A stretch of 64,000 nt of DNA from Streptomyces griseocarneus (GTDB taxonomy: Bacteria; Actinomycetota; Actinomycetes; Streptomycetales; Streptomycetaceae): positions 124,001 through 188,000 of the forward strand of contig PENC01000005.1 of NCBI GenBank assembly GCA_003674045.1, read 5' to 3'. The notes below the pieces were generated by a model. That model saw only the letters and a program-made list of their open reading frames with translations. It was not told the DNA's origin and made no database searches. The position numbers and the translations under genes were made by a program. Shown here piece after piece: positions 1-8,540 of the stretch (positions are counted from its first letter, which is position 1; each line of letters starts with the position of its first letter).

Positions 1-2367
1 GTGCCGGGCGCGCAGGGTCTGCGGGTGCTGCGGGCCGAGCACCTGGAGGTGCAGCCGCATGACGAGCTCCTGCCGGGCCAGGGCGTCCCGGTAGCGGCCC
101 ATCAGCCGCAGGTCGCGGGCGCAGGCGATGCCGGAGACGAGGGTGGCGGCGTGCCGGGCGCGCAGCAGGGACTCGCGGCGGCGGAGGTTCTCCAGGTCGT
201 ACTCGTAGGCCTCGGCGTAGCGGCCCAGCAGTCTGAGGCCGACGCCGAGGTTGTGCTGGGCGTTGAGGGTGAAGTAGTCGTCGGGGCCGAGGAGGTCCTG
301 CGAGGTGCGCAGGACCTCGCGCTGGAGCGTCAGGGCCTCGGTGTACTGGCCGAGGTAGCGCTGGTCGGCGGAGAGGCAGCTGGTGGCGGTCATCAGGGCG
401 GTGCTGTTGCCGCCGCCGGTGTCGCGGGCACCGGCCGTGAGGGAGCGCAGCCGCTCCAGCATGTCGCGGTCGAGTCCGTAGGCGGTGCGGAACATCCCGT
501 AGGAGCGGAGGATGTTGCCCTGCCGGACGGTGAGGTCCAGTATCCGCGAGTGCTCGGGCGGGAAGAGCTCGGTCCACCGGGTGCGGACCTGTTCGGCGAG
601 GGCGATGCCGGTGCGGAACTCGCCGCTGCGGTGGCAGTAGTGCAGGCAGTTGAGGACGGTGTCCTGGACGCGCTCGTCGTGGCTGCCGAGGGCGCCGGAG
701 GGCTCCAGGTGCGGGAGGAGCTCGGCGTAGCGGGGCCAGAGGCGGGAGTCCTGGGGGTTGCCGGGGTCGGCGGCGGCGAGCATCCGGCGGACGATGCGGC
801 GGTATTCGTGCCGCTCCTCGGCGGAGGTGAGGCGGGTGACGATGTCGTGGACGAGCCGGTGCATATGCACCGACTCCTGCTCGGGGACGGGTTCGCCGGG
901 GATGGTGGGGCGGGTGTCGCGGCTGGTGAAGACCGAGTAGGTGACGAGGGTCTCCAGGGCCCGGGTCCAGGCGGGCAGGTCCGTGGTGAGCCAGCCGAGG
1001 CTCTCGGGGAGCTCGGAGGGCGGCAGGCGGCGGACGAGGCCGATGGGGATGCGCCCGGGGGCGAAGGCCGTGCACAGGGTGAGGAGTTCCACCGCGTGCG
1101 GCTGGGACTTGCGGAGCCGGTTGAGCAGTATCGACCAGGAGGTGAGGGAGGAGCGCGGGACGCCGTCGAAGTCGCCCTGGTCGGCCAGGCCGGAGAGCTC
1201 GCCGTCGCGCACCATGCGCAGGTATTCGGCCACGGCCATGTCGGACTCGCCGAGCCAGGCGGCGGCCTGGACGAGGGCGAGGGGGATGTCACCGAGCTCG
1301 GAGGCGACCTCGGTGGCCTCCTCCTCGGTGACGCGGGGCGCGCGGCGCATCAGATAGCCGGTGGACTCGTGGCGCTGGAAGCCGGGGACGTCGACGGGGG
1401 TCGCGCCCTGGGCGATCCAGCCGCGGTTGCGGGAGGTGATCAGTACGTGGCCGGGGCCGTCGGGGAGCAGGTCCTCGGCGTCCTCCAGGTCGTCCCAGCC
1501 GTCGAAGACGAGGAGCCAGCGGCCGTGCGGCTCGCCACGGCGGAGGGCCTCGCGGACGGCGCGGATGCGCTCGCCGGGCTCGGAGCCGCTGTTCAGCCCC
1601 AGTTCGGGGGCGAGTTCGGCGAGCCGCTCGCGGCGCGTGCCGCGCAGGTCGGAGTTGACCCACCAGATGACGTCGTAGTCGGAGGCGAAGCGGTGCGCGT
1701 ACTCGGCGGCGATCTGGGTCTTGCCGATGCCGGACATGCCGAGCAGGGCACACAGGGCGGTGCCCCGCTCGGCGTCCATGAGGGTCTGCTGGAGGTGGTT
1801 GAGGAGCTCGTCGCGGCCGGTGAAGCGGCCGTTGCGGCGGGGCACGTCGCCGGAGACGGCCGGGGGGTCGTTGGGGTAGCGGGAGCCGGGGCCCTCGGGG
1901 ATGGAGCGGCACGGGGGGCCGACCGGCAGTCCGAGCCGTACGAGGAGGCGGCGCTCGGCCTCCTGGGCGCCGATGCCGTAGAGGTCGACGGGCTCCAGGA
2001 CCGCGGTGGCGGGGAGCAGGGCCCGGTTGGTGAGGCTGACGGCGGCGAACCGCTCGGCGTTGGCCGCGACGATGCCGCGCAGGACCTCGTTCCACTCGCC
2101 GTCGCGGCGCGGTCCGAGCTCGAAGAACCAGTCGCTCAGGACGAGCAGCAGCCGTCCCCTGGCGAGCAGCAGATCGCCGATCGCCGTCTCCAGGGGGACC
2201 TCGCGGCGGGGGTCCCAGCGGTGGAGGACGACCCGGTGTCCGTGGCTTTCGAGCCGGTGGGCGATCCAGGTGGCCCATGGACGGTGGAAACCGGCGAAGA
2301 CGATGACGAACCGCTGCTCGTTGGCGGGAGCCAGCCGGTTCTGTCCCCCACCGGATCGCTCACTCAT
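1..2367 (-). CDS. TIR-like / NB-ARC / TPR protein (FxsT-like), 3' end outside window
   Basis: Open minus-strand frame starting with ATG at 2367 and running off the window edge, so 789 residues are visible and the C terminus is missing. The first ~150 residues look like a TIR-like fold (FVIVFAGFHRPWATWIAHRLE, later LLLVLSDWFFELG). An NB-ARC/STAND ATPase follows, with a P-loop GMSGIGKT near residue 210 and LLVFDGWDD as the Walker B region. Past about residue 560 come tetratricopeptide-type repeats (ALTLQREVLRTSQDLLGPDD). This domain order matches the TPR protein of the FxSxx-COOH peptide systems. It is the last visible gene of the minus-strand array, 62 nt after the HExxH gene. The long plus-strand frame opposite is a GC-skew shadow. 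Role as sensor or effector of a peptide-linked conflict system is inferred. Confidence 0.85.
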   Translation of the reverse strand, partial: MSERSGGGQNRLAPANEQRFVIVFAGFHRPWATWIAHRLESHGHRVVLHRWDPRREVPLETAIGDLLLARGRLLLVLSDWFFELGPRRDGEWNEVLRGIVAANAERFAAVSLTNRALLPATAVLEPVDLYGIGAQEAERRLLVRLGLPVGPPCRSIPEGPGSRYPNDPPAVSGDVPRRNGRFTGRDELLNHLQQTLMDAERGTALCALLGMSGIGKTQIAAEYAHRFASDYDVIWWVNSDLRGTRRERLAELAPELGLNSGSEPGERIRAVREALRRGEPHGRWLLVFDGWDDLEDAEDLLPDGPGHVLITSRNRGWIAQGATPVDVPGFQRHESTGYLMRRAPRVTEEEATEVASELGDIPLALVQAAAWLGESDMAVAEYLRMVRDGELSGLADQGDFDGVPRSSLTSWSILLNRLRKSQPHAVELLTLCTAFAPGRIPIGLVRRLPPSELPESLGWLTTDLPAWTRALETLVTYSVFTSRDTRPTIPGEPVPEQESVHMHRLVHDIVTRLTSAEERHEYRRIVRRMLAAADPGNPQDSRLWPRYAELLPHLEPSGALGSHDERVQDTVLNCLHYCHRSGEFRTGIALAEQVRTRWTELFPPEHSRILDLTVRQGNILRSYGMFRTAYGLDRDMLERLRSLTAGARDTGGGNSTALMTATSCLSADQRYLGQYTEALTLQREVLRTSQDLLGPDDYFTLNAQHNLGVGLRLLGRYAEAYEYDLENLRRRESLLRARHAATLVSGIACARDLRLMGRYRDALARQELVMRLHLQVLGPQHPQTLRARH

Positions 2368-2429
2368 GCGCACGTCCCCTCGTAGCATCCGTGCCGCGGC
2401 GGCCGGGAAGGACCGACACGGCACCAAGA

Positions 2430-3770
2430 TTACCGTACGTCACCGAATGGTGACGGTTCGCCGTCGGCGGCGCCGGTCCCGCCGTCCCGCGCGAGGCCCG
2501 CGTGGTGGCGCTGCATACCGATGGCGAACTCGCGTCCCGCGGACGTGAGTTCCTTGGATTCAAGCAGGATGGGCAGGGCTTCCGCGACCTGCCGGCGGTA
2601 TGAATCGTGGCGGGCGCGGGCGTCGTGCCGCGCGCCCGGGGGCAGCACCGCACGCCCCGCGAAGCGGCCCCAGAAGTCGGCCAGGGCCAGGTGGGCGTAG
2701 GTGCCCTGGAGGACGCCCGCGAGGGGGCGCGGGTCGGGGCGCCAGCCGACGCGGTAGGCGGCGTGGGGCCCGGCCCGGTGCAGGGGCAACAGGTCCTGGA
2801 GGAGGGCCAGTTTGCTGTGCTGGGTCTCGTGGACGAGCACGGCGGCGAGGTCGGCCGGGCCGTCCGGGAGGGTGGTGAGCACGGCGCCGGGCGCCGCCCG
2901 GAAGGTGGCGCTGACCCGGCGGGCCTGCTGCCCGAACGGGCCGGTGGGCGCCAGCGGCACCAGGCAGCGCAGCAGGGCGGTGGTCTCGGCGGCCCGCCGC
3001 GGGTCGGTCGCGCGCAGCAGGGAGAGCGCGGAGCGCCACAGCCGGGGCCAGGGCTCGTCGCGGGTGACGGCACGGGGCGCGGCGGGCAGGGCGGCGTGCC
3101 CGACTCCGTCGGGCGGGGCCCGGAAGGGGTCGAGGTCGTCGAGGAGGGTGGTGCTGCCGGGGAGGCGGCGCGGCTCGCGCCAGCCGGGGCCGACGCCCCG
3201 CACCCGGTGGCCGGTGCGCAGCAGGGCGGCCGCGGTGCGGCGGCTGCCGGGGGTGGTGAGGCGCGCGGTGTGCTCGTGGGCCGTGACGCGCACGGCGGGG
3301 GCCGGGGCGGCGAGGGCGCCGATGCCGGGCAGGGCGAGCTGTCCGCCGCGGGTCGTCAGGGTGAGCTCGAAGGGGGTGCCCGCCCGGAGCGCGGCCGCCG
3401 CGGCGACGGCGCCGAAGTGCTCCAGGCGGCCGGGTAACGCGGGCCCGCCGACGGCGGCGAGGGTACGGGCCAGCCAGGTGCCGACGGGCGGGTAGTCCAG
3501 GGTGGCGCGGACGGCCGCGGGGGCGTGGTCCTCGGCGCGCTCCAGCAGCCGCCAGTGCTCCTCGAAGCGGGCGCGGGCGGGGCCCGGCACGGCCTCGGGG
3601 TGCCGGTCGAGGCCGGTGAGCAGGGACTTGAGCAGCACGAGGCGGCGGCTGTGCAGGCCGCGCAGCAGCAGGTCGAGGTCGTCGGGCGTGGCCCCGGTGC
3701 GGGCGAGGCGGGCCAGGGCGGCGGGGGACGGCACCGGTGCCAGGCCGCCGTCCACGCGCTCAGCGGTCAT
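2430..3770 (-). CDS. HExxH-motif peptide beta-hydroxylase-like protein, stand-alone
   Basis: 446 residues from ATG at 3770. The only strong motif is HETQH at about residues 314-318 (VLVHETQHSKLALLQDLLPL), typical of the HExxH putative peptide-modification family, now described as alpha-ketoglutarate-dependent peptide beta-hydroxylases. In many FxSxx-COOH loci this domain is fused to a radical SAM/SPASM maturase (FxsB). Here no CxxxCxxC motif exists in this protein or anywhere in 1-4244, so the hydroxylase-like part stands alone. It lies 82 nt downstream of a short FxsA-like peptide gene, the presumed substrate, and 62 nt before the FxsT-like gene. Family placement is reasonably sure; substrate and reaction are inferred. 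Confidence 0.75.
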   Translation of the reverse strand: MTAERVDGGLAPVPSPAALARLARTGATPDDLDLLLRGLHSRRLVLLKSLLTGLDRHPEAVPGPARARFEEHWRLLERAEDHAPAAVRATLDYPPVGTWLARTLAAVGGPALPGRLEHFGAVAAAAALRAGTPFELTLTTRGGQLALPGIGALAAPAPAVRVTAHEHTARLTTPGSRRTAAALLRTGHRVRGVGPGWREPRRLPGSTTLLDDLDPFRAPPDGVGHAALPAAPRAVTRDEPWPRLWRSALSLLRATDPRRAAETTALLRCLVPLAPTGPFGQQARRVSATFRAAPGAVLTTLPDGPADLAAVLVHETQHSKLALLQDLLPLHRAGPHAAYRVGWRPDPRPLAGVLQGTYAHLALADFWGRFAGRAVLPPGARHDARARHDSYRRQVAEALPILLESKELTSAGREFAIGMQRHHAGLARDGGTGAADGEPSPFGDVR

Positions 3771-3852
3771 TCCGGTTTCCCCGCTCCCCCGCCCACGCCA
3801 CCTCTGTACGGGCGCGCGGTGCGTGACGCGTTCCTGTGCGGTGGGCGCGGTG

Positions 3853-4083
3853 TCACGGCCGGCCGGGGGCGTTCCTGCCGGTGGCGTCCTCGCCGCCCGA
3901 GTACCAGGTGACCTCCAGGCCGCCCGGGTCGCCGAGGACCTCCTCGACGGCGACGGCCAGGCCGGGGTCCGCGGCCCGGCGGAGCGTCCGCAGGTCGATG
4001 CCGGTGAGGTCGGGCACCGACGGCACCCGTACCGCGCCGTCCGCCGTCCCGGGCGCCGTCACGGTGCTCGTGAGCTTCGGCAC
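3853..4083 (-). CDS. FxsA-like short peptide, candidate RiPP precursor
   Basis: 76 residues from GTG at 4083, with a good ribosome binding site (AAAGGAG, 7 nt spacing). The middle (IDLRTLRRAADPGLAVAVEE) resembles the leader region of FxSxx-COOH precursor peptides, which carry a short LR-rich stretch followed by a helix and an aromatic C terminus. Unlike that family it does not end in FxSxx: the aromatic/Ser element WYS is internal and is followed by about 17 further residues rich in Gly, Asp and Arg. Position directly upstream of the HExxH gene supports a role as its substrate. It could instead be a structural small protein of the operon. Confidence 0.6.
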   Translation of the reverse strand: MPKLTSTVTAPGTADGAVRVPSVPDLTGIDLRTLRRAADPGLAVAVEEVLGDPGGLEVTWYSGGEDATGRNAPGRP

Positions 4084-4243
4084 TCTGCACTCCTTTCCTG
4101 CCGTCCGCCGCTGACTCCTGTGGTGCCGTGCGTCGTGCCCTCGGTGCGCGTGCTGCGCTGCCCGTTCCGTTCGGCGGCCCCCCGCGGCTGCTCGGTTCTT
4201 CCCGGGGGCCGCCGTACGGAAACCCGTTCGGGAGGCGTTCCGG

Positions 4244-7200
4244 TCACCCTCCTGCCAGGCGTGTCACGGCCTCCCGCGTGGCCTGGACCTCGGGCCAGGG
4301 GACGTCGGCGAGGCGGGCGGTGAGCTCGGCCCATTCGGCCGCGGCCTCGCGGTGGGCGGCCAGCGCGGCGCGGGGCCGCGCGAGGCGTTCCAGGGTGACG
4401 GCCCGCCGGTGCAGGGCCCGCGCCCGGACGACGGAGCCGCCGGGTGCGCGGGCCTCCTCCGCCGCGGTGGTGAACGCGTCGGCCGCGGCCTCCTCGGCGG
4501 CGCGGGAGAAGGCCGCGCCGGAGGAGAACGGCGAGGCGGAGGTCCGCTCGTGCAGGGTGAGGCGCGCGGTGCCGAGCTCCAGCCACGCCTCGGCGCGGGT
4601 CGGTCCGTCGGGGGCGTGCCGGGCGGCCTGTTCGAGCAGGTGGACGCCCTCGTAGAGGTCGGGCAGGAAGCCCTGGCGGTCGAAGCGCAGGACGAGGGCG
4701 CGGCCGAGCAGCAGTTGGACGCGGCCGCGCCCCGGAGCGCGGCCGGGGCTCACCGAGAACGCCTCGCGGAGCACCGGTTCGGCGCGTTCGAGTGCCGCCG
4801 AGCCGGGTTCGCTTCCGGCCCGTTCCAGCAGTGACTCGCCCCATTCCGCGAGGAGTTCGCGGCGCGCGGCGCCGTAGGCGTCGGTGAGGTCGACGGCCGC
4901 GCCGTACGCCTCGTCGGCCGCCTCCCAGGACCGCGCCGCCGTATGGGCGCGGGCGAGTTCGGCGAGCCGGCGCGGGCGCAGCCCGCCGTCGTCGGCGAGC
5001 CGCCCGGCGCGGTCGAGGACGGCGAGGGCGTCGGCGGGCGGCGCGCCGGACAGCCGCAGGGCGGCGGCGAGGTCGAGGAGGGCGGCGCCCTGCTGGGGTT
5101 CGGGCGCGTCCGCGGCCTCCAGGAGGGCGCAGGCGGCGTGGAGTTCGGCGGTGGCCTCGGCGGCGCGGGCGCGGGGATCGGGCACGGTCCCGGCCAGGGC
5201 GAGCAGGACCCGGCCGAGGCGCAGGCGGCGGGCGGGGTCGTCGTCGGGGAGGGCGCGCAGGACGTGTTCGGCGGCGAGCAGGTGGGCGGGGTCGCCGTCG
5301 TCCTGCCAGCGGGCGTGGTGGGCGGAGGCCAGCTCCAGGGCGGCGGCGGTGCGCTGGGGGCTGCCGGGTCCGGTGTGCTCGTGGGCCTCGGTCAGCAGGC
5401 CGACGGCCTGCGCGAGGGCGGCGGCGCGGGCTGCCGTGTCGTGGCGTACGGCCTCGGTGCCCGCGAGGGCGCGCAGGACGCTGCCGAGCACGAGGCGGCC
5501 GCGGATGCCCTCGGCCGTCCCGGCGGCGGCCCGGGCGTGCGGGAGCGCGCGCTCGCGGGCCTCGTGGAGGAGGGTGGGGTCGGCCTGGAGCTGCCAGAGC
5601 CGCAGCAGGCGTTCCGCCTCGGCGAGCCCGCCGTCGCCGTCGCCGGGTTCCGCGCGCAGCGGCTGGTACCAGCGGACGACGCGGGCGGGCACCTCGGCGA
5701 ACAGCTCGGGTTCGGTGCCGCTGTCCGTGCCGTCCGGCCAGAGGTCCTCTCCGGGTTCCGCCGTGCGGTTGTTGGAGAGCTGGGCCACGGCGAGCGCGGA
5801 GAAGTTGCGGGCGCCCTTGCCGAAGTGCCGTTCGACGTACTCGGAGCAGTGCTTGAGGACGAGGGCGGCGGCCCCCTGGTCCAGGGAGCGCAGCAGCAGT
5901 TCGCGCACGCCGTCGGCGAATTCGTACCAGGGGCCGCCGCCGGTGCCCGCCGGCGGCCCGGGCAGCTGCCACAGCAGGCCGGACAGGAGCACTTCGGCGA
6001 GTTCCATGGGACCGGTGTCGGGCAGCATGGCGCGCTGGACGACCTGCATGACGGGGAGCGCGAGCGGTACGGCCGCGAGGTGCACGGCCAGCCGCAGCGC
6101 TCCCGGGGAGGCGGTGGCCCGGAAGGCGCGCAGGAGGTCCTCGGCGGAGGGCGCGGGGGCGGGCGCCGCGGGGGCGGCACCGCCCGCGCGCACGGGCGCG
6201 TGGGGCAGCACCCAGCCCGCCGCGCCGCGCACGGTGGTGCGGCCGGTGCCGGACAGCAGCCGGGCCCAGGTGCCCAGGGCGTCACGGGTGGGCAGCAGCA
6301 CGGGGACGGGCAGGGCGCCGGGCGCGGGCCGCGGGCCGTAGCCCTCCGGTGCGAAGCGGAGCCGTCCGCCGGTGCCGGGGTCGCGGGTGAGCAGCCCGGC
6401 GTCGGCGGGCAGCGCGGTGCGCGGCCACAGGCGGGGCGGCAGGGGCTGGACGACGGCGAGCGGCGAGGCCAGGGACCAGTGGTGCAGGAGGCTCTGGGCG
6501 CGGCCCTCCTGCCAGAGGGGGCCCACGCAGTCGCTGATGACGAGGGTGAGCGAGCGGCCGGTGGGGTCGCGGAACTGATCGGCGGGGCGCGGGCGGAGGG
6601 CACCGGTGTGCCCGCCCCCGGGCCGTGCGGCGGTGCCGACGAGGGGGGTGCCGTCCTCGGCCCGGTGCAGGTAGCGCACCTGGACGTCGTTGAAGACGCC
6701 CAACTGGGCGCAGGTCTGCCGCAGTTCCTCCAGCATCCGGTCCCAGACGACCATGGACGGCGAGGTGTCCATGAGCAGCTGCATGGTGACCGCACGGCGT
6801 CCGCCGCGCCGGTAGAGCGGGTCGAGGACGCCGGTACGGGCGGCCTGGTCGGCGGTGGCGTCCTCGTCGAGCGGGCCGCGCGGGGGCGCGGCGGGCGTGC
6901 GGTAGCCGCGCAGGGGCCGCAGCGCGCGCTGGAGCCCGAGGAGGCCGGGCAGGGAGGCCGCCATGGGCACCCGTATGGGGAAGGCGCCCGCTCCCCCGGC
7001 CCGGCGGGCCGCCGGGTGTCCGTCCCGCTCGGCGTAGAGCGAGACGGGGCCGGTACGCTCCGCGTGCCGCACGGCCGGGGAGTCCGTGGGGTCCGCGTGC
7101 GCGCCGTCGGCGGATGGCTCTTCGCGATCCCGCACCCGGGCGGTGTGCGGGGGCGCGAGGGGCCCCGGGTCAGCGTCCGGCGCGGCCCGGCCGTCGCCGG

Positions 7201-7330
7201 GGCCCGCCGCCGGGGTGACCCACTGGGCGAGCCAGACCGCGTCGGCGATCTCCTCCGGGGTCAGCTCCCAGGACGCCGCCCGCAGGCGGGCGACCAGCTG
7301 CCCCAGCCGGTGGTCGGGGGGCGCCGTCAT
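4244..7330 (-). CDS. vWA-like SAV_2336-type protein with TPR C terminus
   Basis: 1028 residues from ATG at 7330, behind GAGGTG. The N-terminal helix (LRAASWELTPEEIADAVWLA) and overall layout match the SAV_2336-type proteins. A vWA-like metal-binding motif DTSPSM starts at about residue 188 and VISDCVGPLW follows about 80 residues later. The second half is helical and Ala/Leu/Glu-rich with repeated AEALRL-type segments, read as TPR-like repeats. The gene begins 6 nt after the MoxR stop, so the two are almost certainly co-translated. In VMAP ternary systems the vWA protein works with a MoxR AAA ATPase and a VMAP protein, and all three are adjacent here. Confidence 0.8.
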   Translation of the reverse strand: MTAPPDHRLGQLVARLRAASWELTPEEIADAVWLAQWVTPAAGPGDGRAAPDADPGPLAPPHTARVRDREEPSADGAHADPTDSPAVRHAERTGPVSLYAERDGHPAARRAGGAGAFPIRVPMAASLPGLLGLQRALRPLRGYRTPAAPPRGPLDEDATADQAARTGVLDPLYRRGGRRAVTMQLLMDTSPSMVVWDRMLEELRQTCAQLGVFNDVQVRYLHRAEDGTPLVGTAARPGGGHTGALRPRPADQFRDPTGRSLTLVISDCVGPLWQEGRAQSLLHHWSLASPLAVVQPLPPRLWPRTALPADAGLLTRDPGTGGRLRFAPEGYGPRPAPGALPVPVLLPTRDALGTWARLLSGTGRTTVRGAAGWVLPHAPVRAGGAAPAAPAPAPSAEDLLRAFRATASPGALRLAVHLAAVPLALPVMQVVQRAMLPDTGPMELAEVLLSGLLWQLPGPPAGTGGGPWYEFADGVRELLLRSLDQGAAALVLKHCSEYVERHFGKGARNFSALAVAQLSNNRTAEPGEDLWPDGTDSGTEPELFAEVPARVVRWYQPLRAEPGDGDGGLAEAERLLRLWQLQADPTLLHEARERALPHARAAAGTAEGIRGRLVLGSVLRALAGTEAVRHDTAARAAALAQAVGLLTEAHEHTGPGSPQRTAAALELASAHHARWQDDGDPAHLLAAEHVLRALPDDDPARRLRLGRVLLALAGTVPDPRARAAEATAELHAACALLEAADAPEPQQGAALLDLAAALRLSGAPPADALAVLDRAGRLADDGGLRPRRLAELARAHTAARSWEAADEAYGAAVDLTDAYGAARRELLAEWGESLLERAGSEPGSAALERAEPVLREAFSVSPGRAPGRGRVQLLLGRALVLRFDRQGFLPDLYEGVHLLEQAARHAPDGPTRAEAWLELGTARLTLHERTSASPFSSGAAFSRAAEEAAADAFTTAAEEARAPGGSVVRARALHRRAVTLERLARPRAALAAHREAAAEWAELTARLADVPWPEVQATREAVTRLAGG

Positions 7331-7336
7331 ACCGCA

Positions 7337-8344
7337 TCACCTCGGACGGTCCAGTGGTTGCATGAGCATGCCGGCCAGCCGGTCGCGCGTGACCCGTTCG
7401 GCGCGCGGGGCGTGCTGGGTGAGGAAGAGGGCGTTGAGGAGCTGGTCCGCGGCGATGACCTCGCCGGGCTCGCGGTCGAGGAAGCGCTGGATGAGGTCGG
7501 CGCCCGCGCTCACCGCCTCGTCGCCGAGGTGGGCTCTGACCATCGCGGTGAGCTGCTCCTCGCCGGGCGGTTCGAGGTCGAGCTGGATGCAGCGGCGCAA
7601 CAGGGCGGCCGGGAAGTCGCGTTCGCCGTTGGAGGTCAGCACGATCAGCGGGAAGGTGGTGCAGCGCACCCGGCCGCCGGTGACCGAGGCCCGGCCGCCG
7701 TCGTCCGTGAGCACCTCGACCTCGGGCTCGCGGTCCGCGATGCGCTCCAGCTCGGGGAGGGTGAACTCGCCCTCCTCCAGGGCGTTGAGGAGGTCGTTGG
7801 GCAGGTCGAGGTCGCCCTTGTCGAGCTCGTCGACGAGCAGCACGCGGGGCCGGTCCACGGGCAGCAGGGCGGTGCCCAGCGGCCCCAGGCGCACATACGA
7901 GCCGATGGAGGGGCGCTCGGCGCCATCCGCTCCCCCGGCGCGCTCCAGCTGGACGTCCTGGAGGCGGGCGATGGCGTCGTAGTGGTAGAGCCCGTCGCGC
8001 AGGGAGCTGCGGCTGACGATGGGCCAGCGCAGCACGCGGCCGAGCCCGAGCTCGTGGGCGACGGCGTGGGCGAGGGTGGACTTGCCGGTGCCGGGGTTGC
8101 CGGTGACGAGGAGAGGGCGGCGCAGGTAGAGCGCGGCGTTGACCGCCTCGACCTCGTCCGGGCGCGGGTGGTGGTTCTCCACCATCCTGCGCAGCACACC
8201 GAGGCGGCGGGCCGCGCTGGGGTCGGTGGCCGCGCCCGCGTCGGGGCCGGACGCGGCGAAGTCCCGCCAGGGCGGGGGCGGCGGGAGCTGCTCTATCCCG
8301 TCGTGCGGCAGGCCCGCTCCGCGATAGATGCGCCAGTCGTTCAC
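7337..8344 (-). CDS. MoxR-family AAA ATPase
   Basis: 335 residues if started at GTG 8344, chosen because GAGGAG lies 6-7 nt upstream; the frame stays open to 8512, but that extension is low complexity. Walker A is GNPGTGKST at about residues 82-90, Walker B LLVDELDK at about 169-176, followed by TSNGERDFPAALLRRC carrying the sensor and arginine-finger region. The length matches MoxR ATPases, which act as chaperone-like remodelling machines for vWA-domain partners. The vWA gene follows after 6 nt. A 196-nt leader with a tandem 18-mer separates it from the trypsin-VMAP gene, so it may have its own promoter. Confidence 0.85.
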   Translation of the reverse strand: MNDWRIYRGAGLPHDGIEQLPPPPPWRDFAASGPDAGAATDPSAARRLGVLRRMVENHHPRPDEVEAVNAALYLRRPLLVTGNPGTGKSTLAHAVAHELGLGRVLRWPIVSRSSLRDGLYHYDAIARLQDVQLERAGGADGAERPSIGSYVRLGPLGTALLPVDRPRVLLVDELDKGDLDLPNDLLNALEEGEFTLPELERIADREPEVEVLTDDGGRASVTGGRVRCTTFPLIVLTSNGERDFPAALLRRCIQLDLEPPGEEQLTAMVRAHLGDEAVSAGADLIQRFLDREPGEVIAADQLLNALFLTQHAPRAERVTRDRLAGMLMQPLDRPR

Positions 8345-8380
8345 ACCGGTCTCCTCACAGCTGGTGTCGTCGCCCCGGAG

Positions 8381-8416
8381 TCCCTGAAGACCATGGATTC
8401 CCTGAAGTCCATGAAC
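8381..8416. repeat. Tandem 18-nt direct repeat upstream of the MoxR gene
   Basis: Two adjacent 18-mers, 8381-8398 and 8399-8416, share 15 of 18 positions; both begin TCCCTGAAG and contain CCATG. They lie in the untranslated interval between the trypsin-VMAP stop and the MoxR start. An operator or a remnant of a small coding sequence are both possible. Confidence 0.5.
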
Positions 8417-8540
8417 AGGGAGAGGACGGCCCCGCTCCGCCGCCGCGCCCCTCGGCGGTCCGCTCCCCGCACGAAGGTACCGGTACGCGGCACGCCGTCC
8501 GGTCCGTGGCACGCTCTCCTGTCACGTGCTTGACGCATCG

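Noticed and set aside
1-2385. 794-residue plus-strand ORF opposite the FxsT-like gene
   Set aside because: Repetitive Val/Gly/Ala/Glu composition without motifs; it mirrors the GC3 pattern of the true minus-strand gene, which shows TIR-like, NB-ARC and TPR motifs.
1-4244. Radical SAM maturase expected with an FxSxx-COOH-type system
   Set aside because: No CxxxCxxC motif in any frame of this stretch; if present it must lie outside the window.
4943-8533. 1196-residue plus-strand ORF across the vWA and MoxR genes
   Set aside because: Shadow frame with low-complexity composition; spans two real minus-strand genes and their junction.
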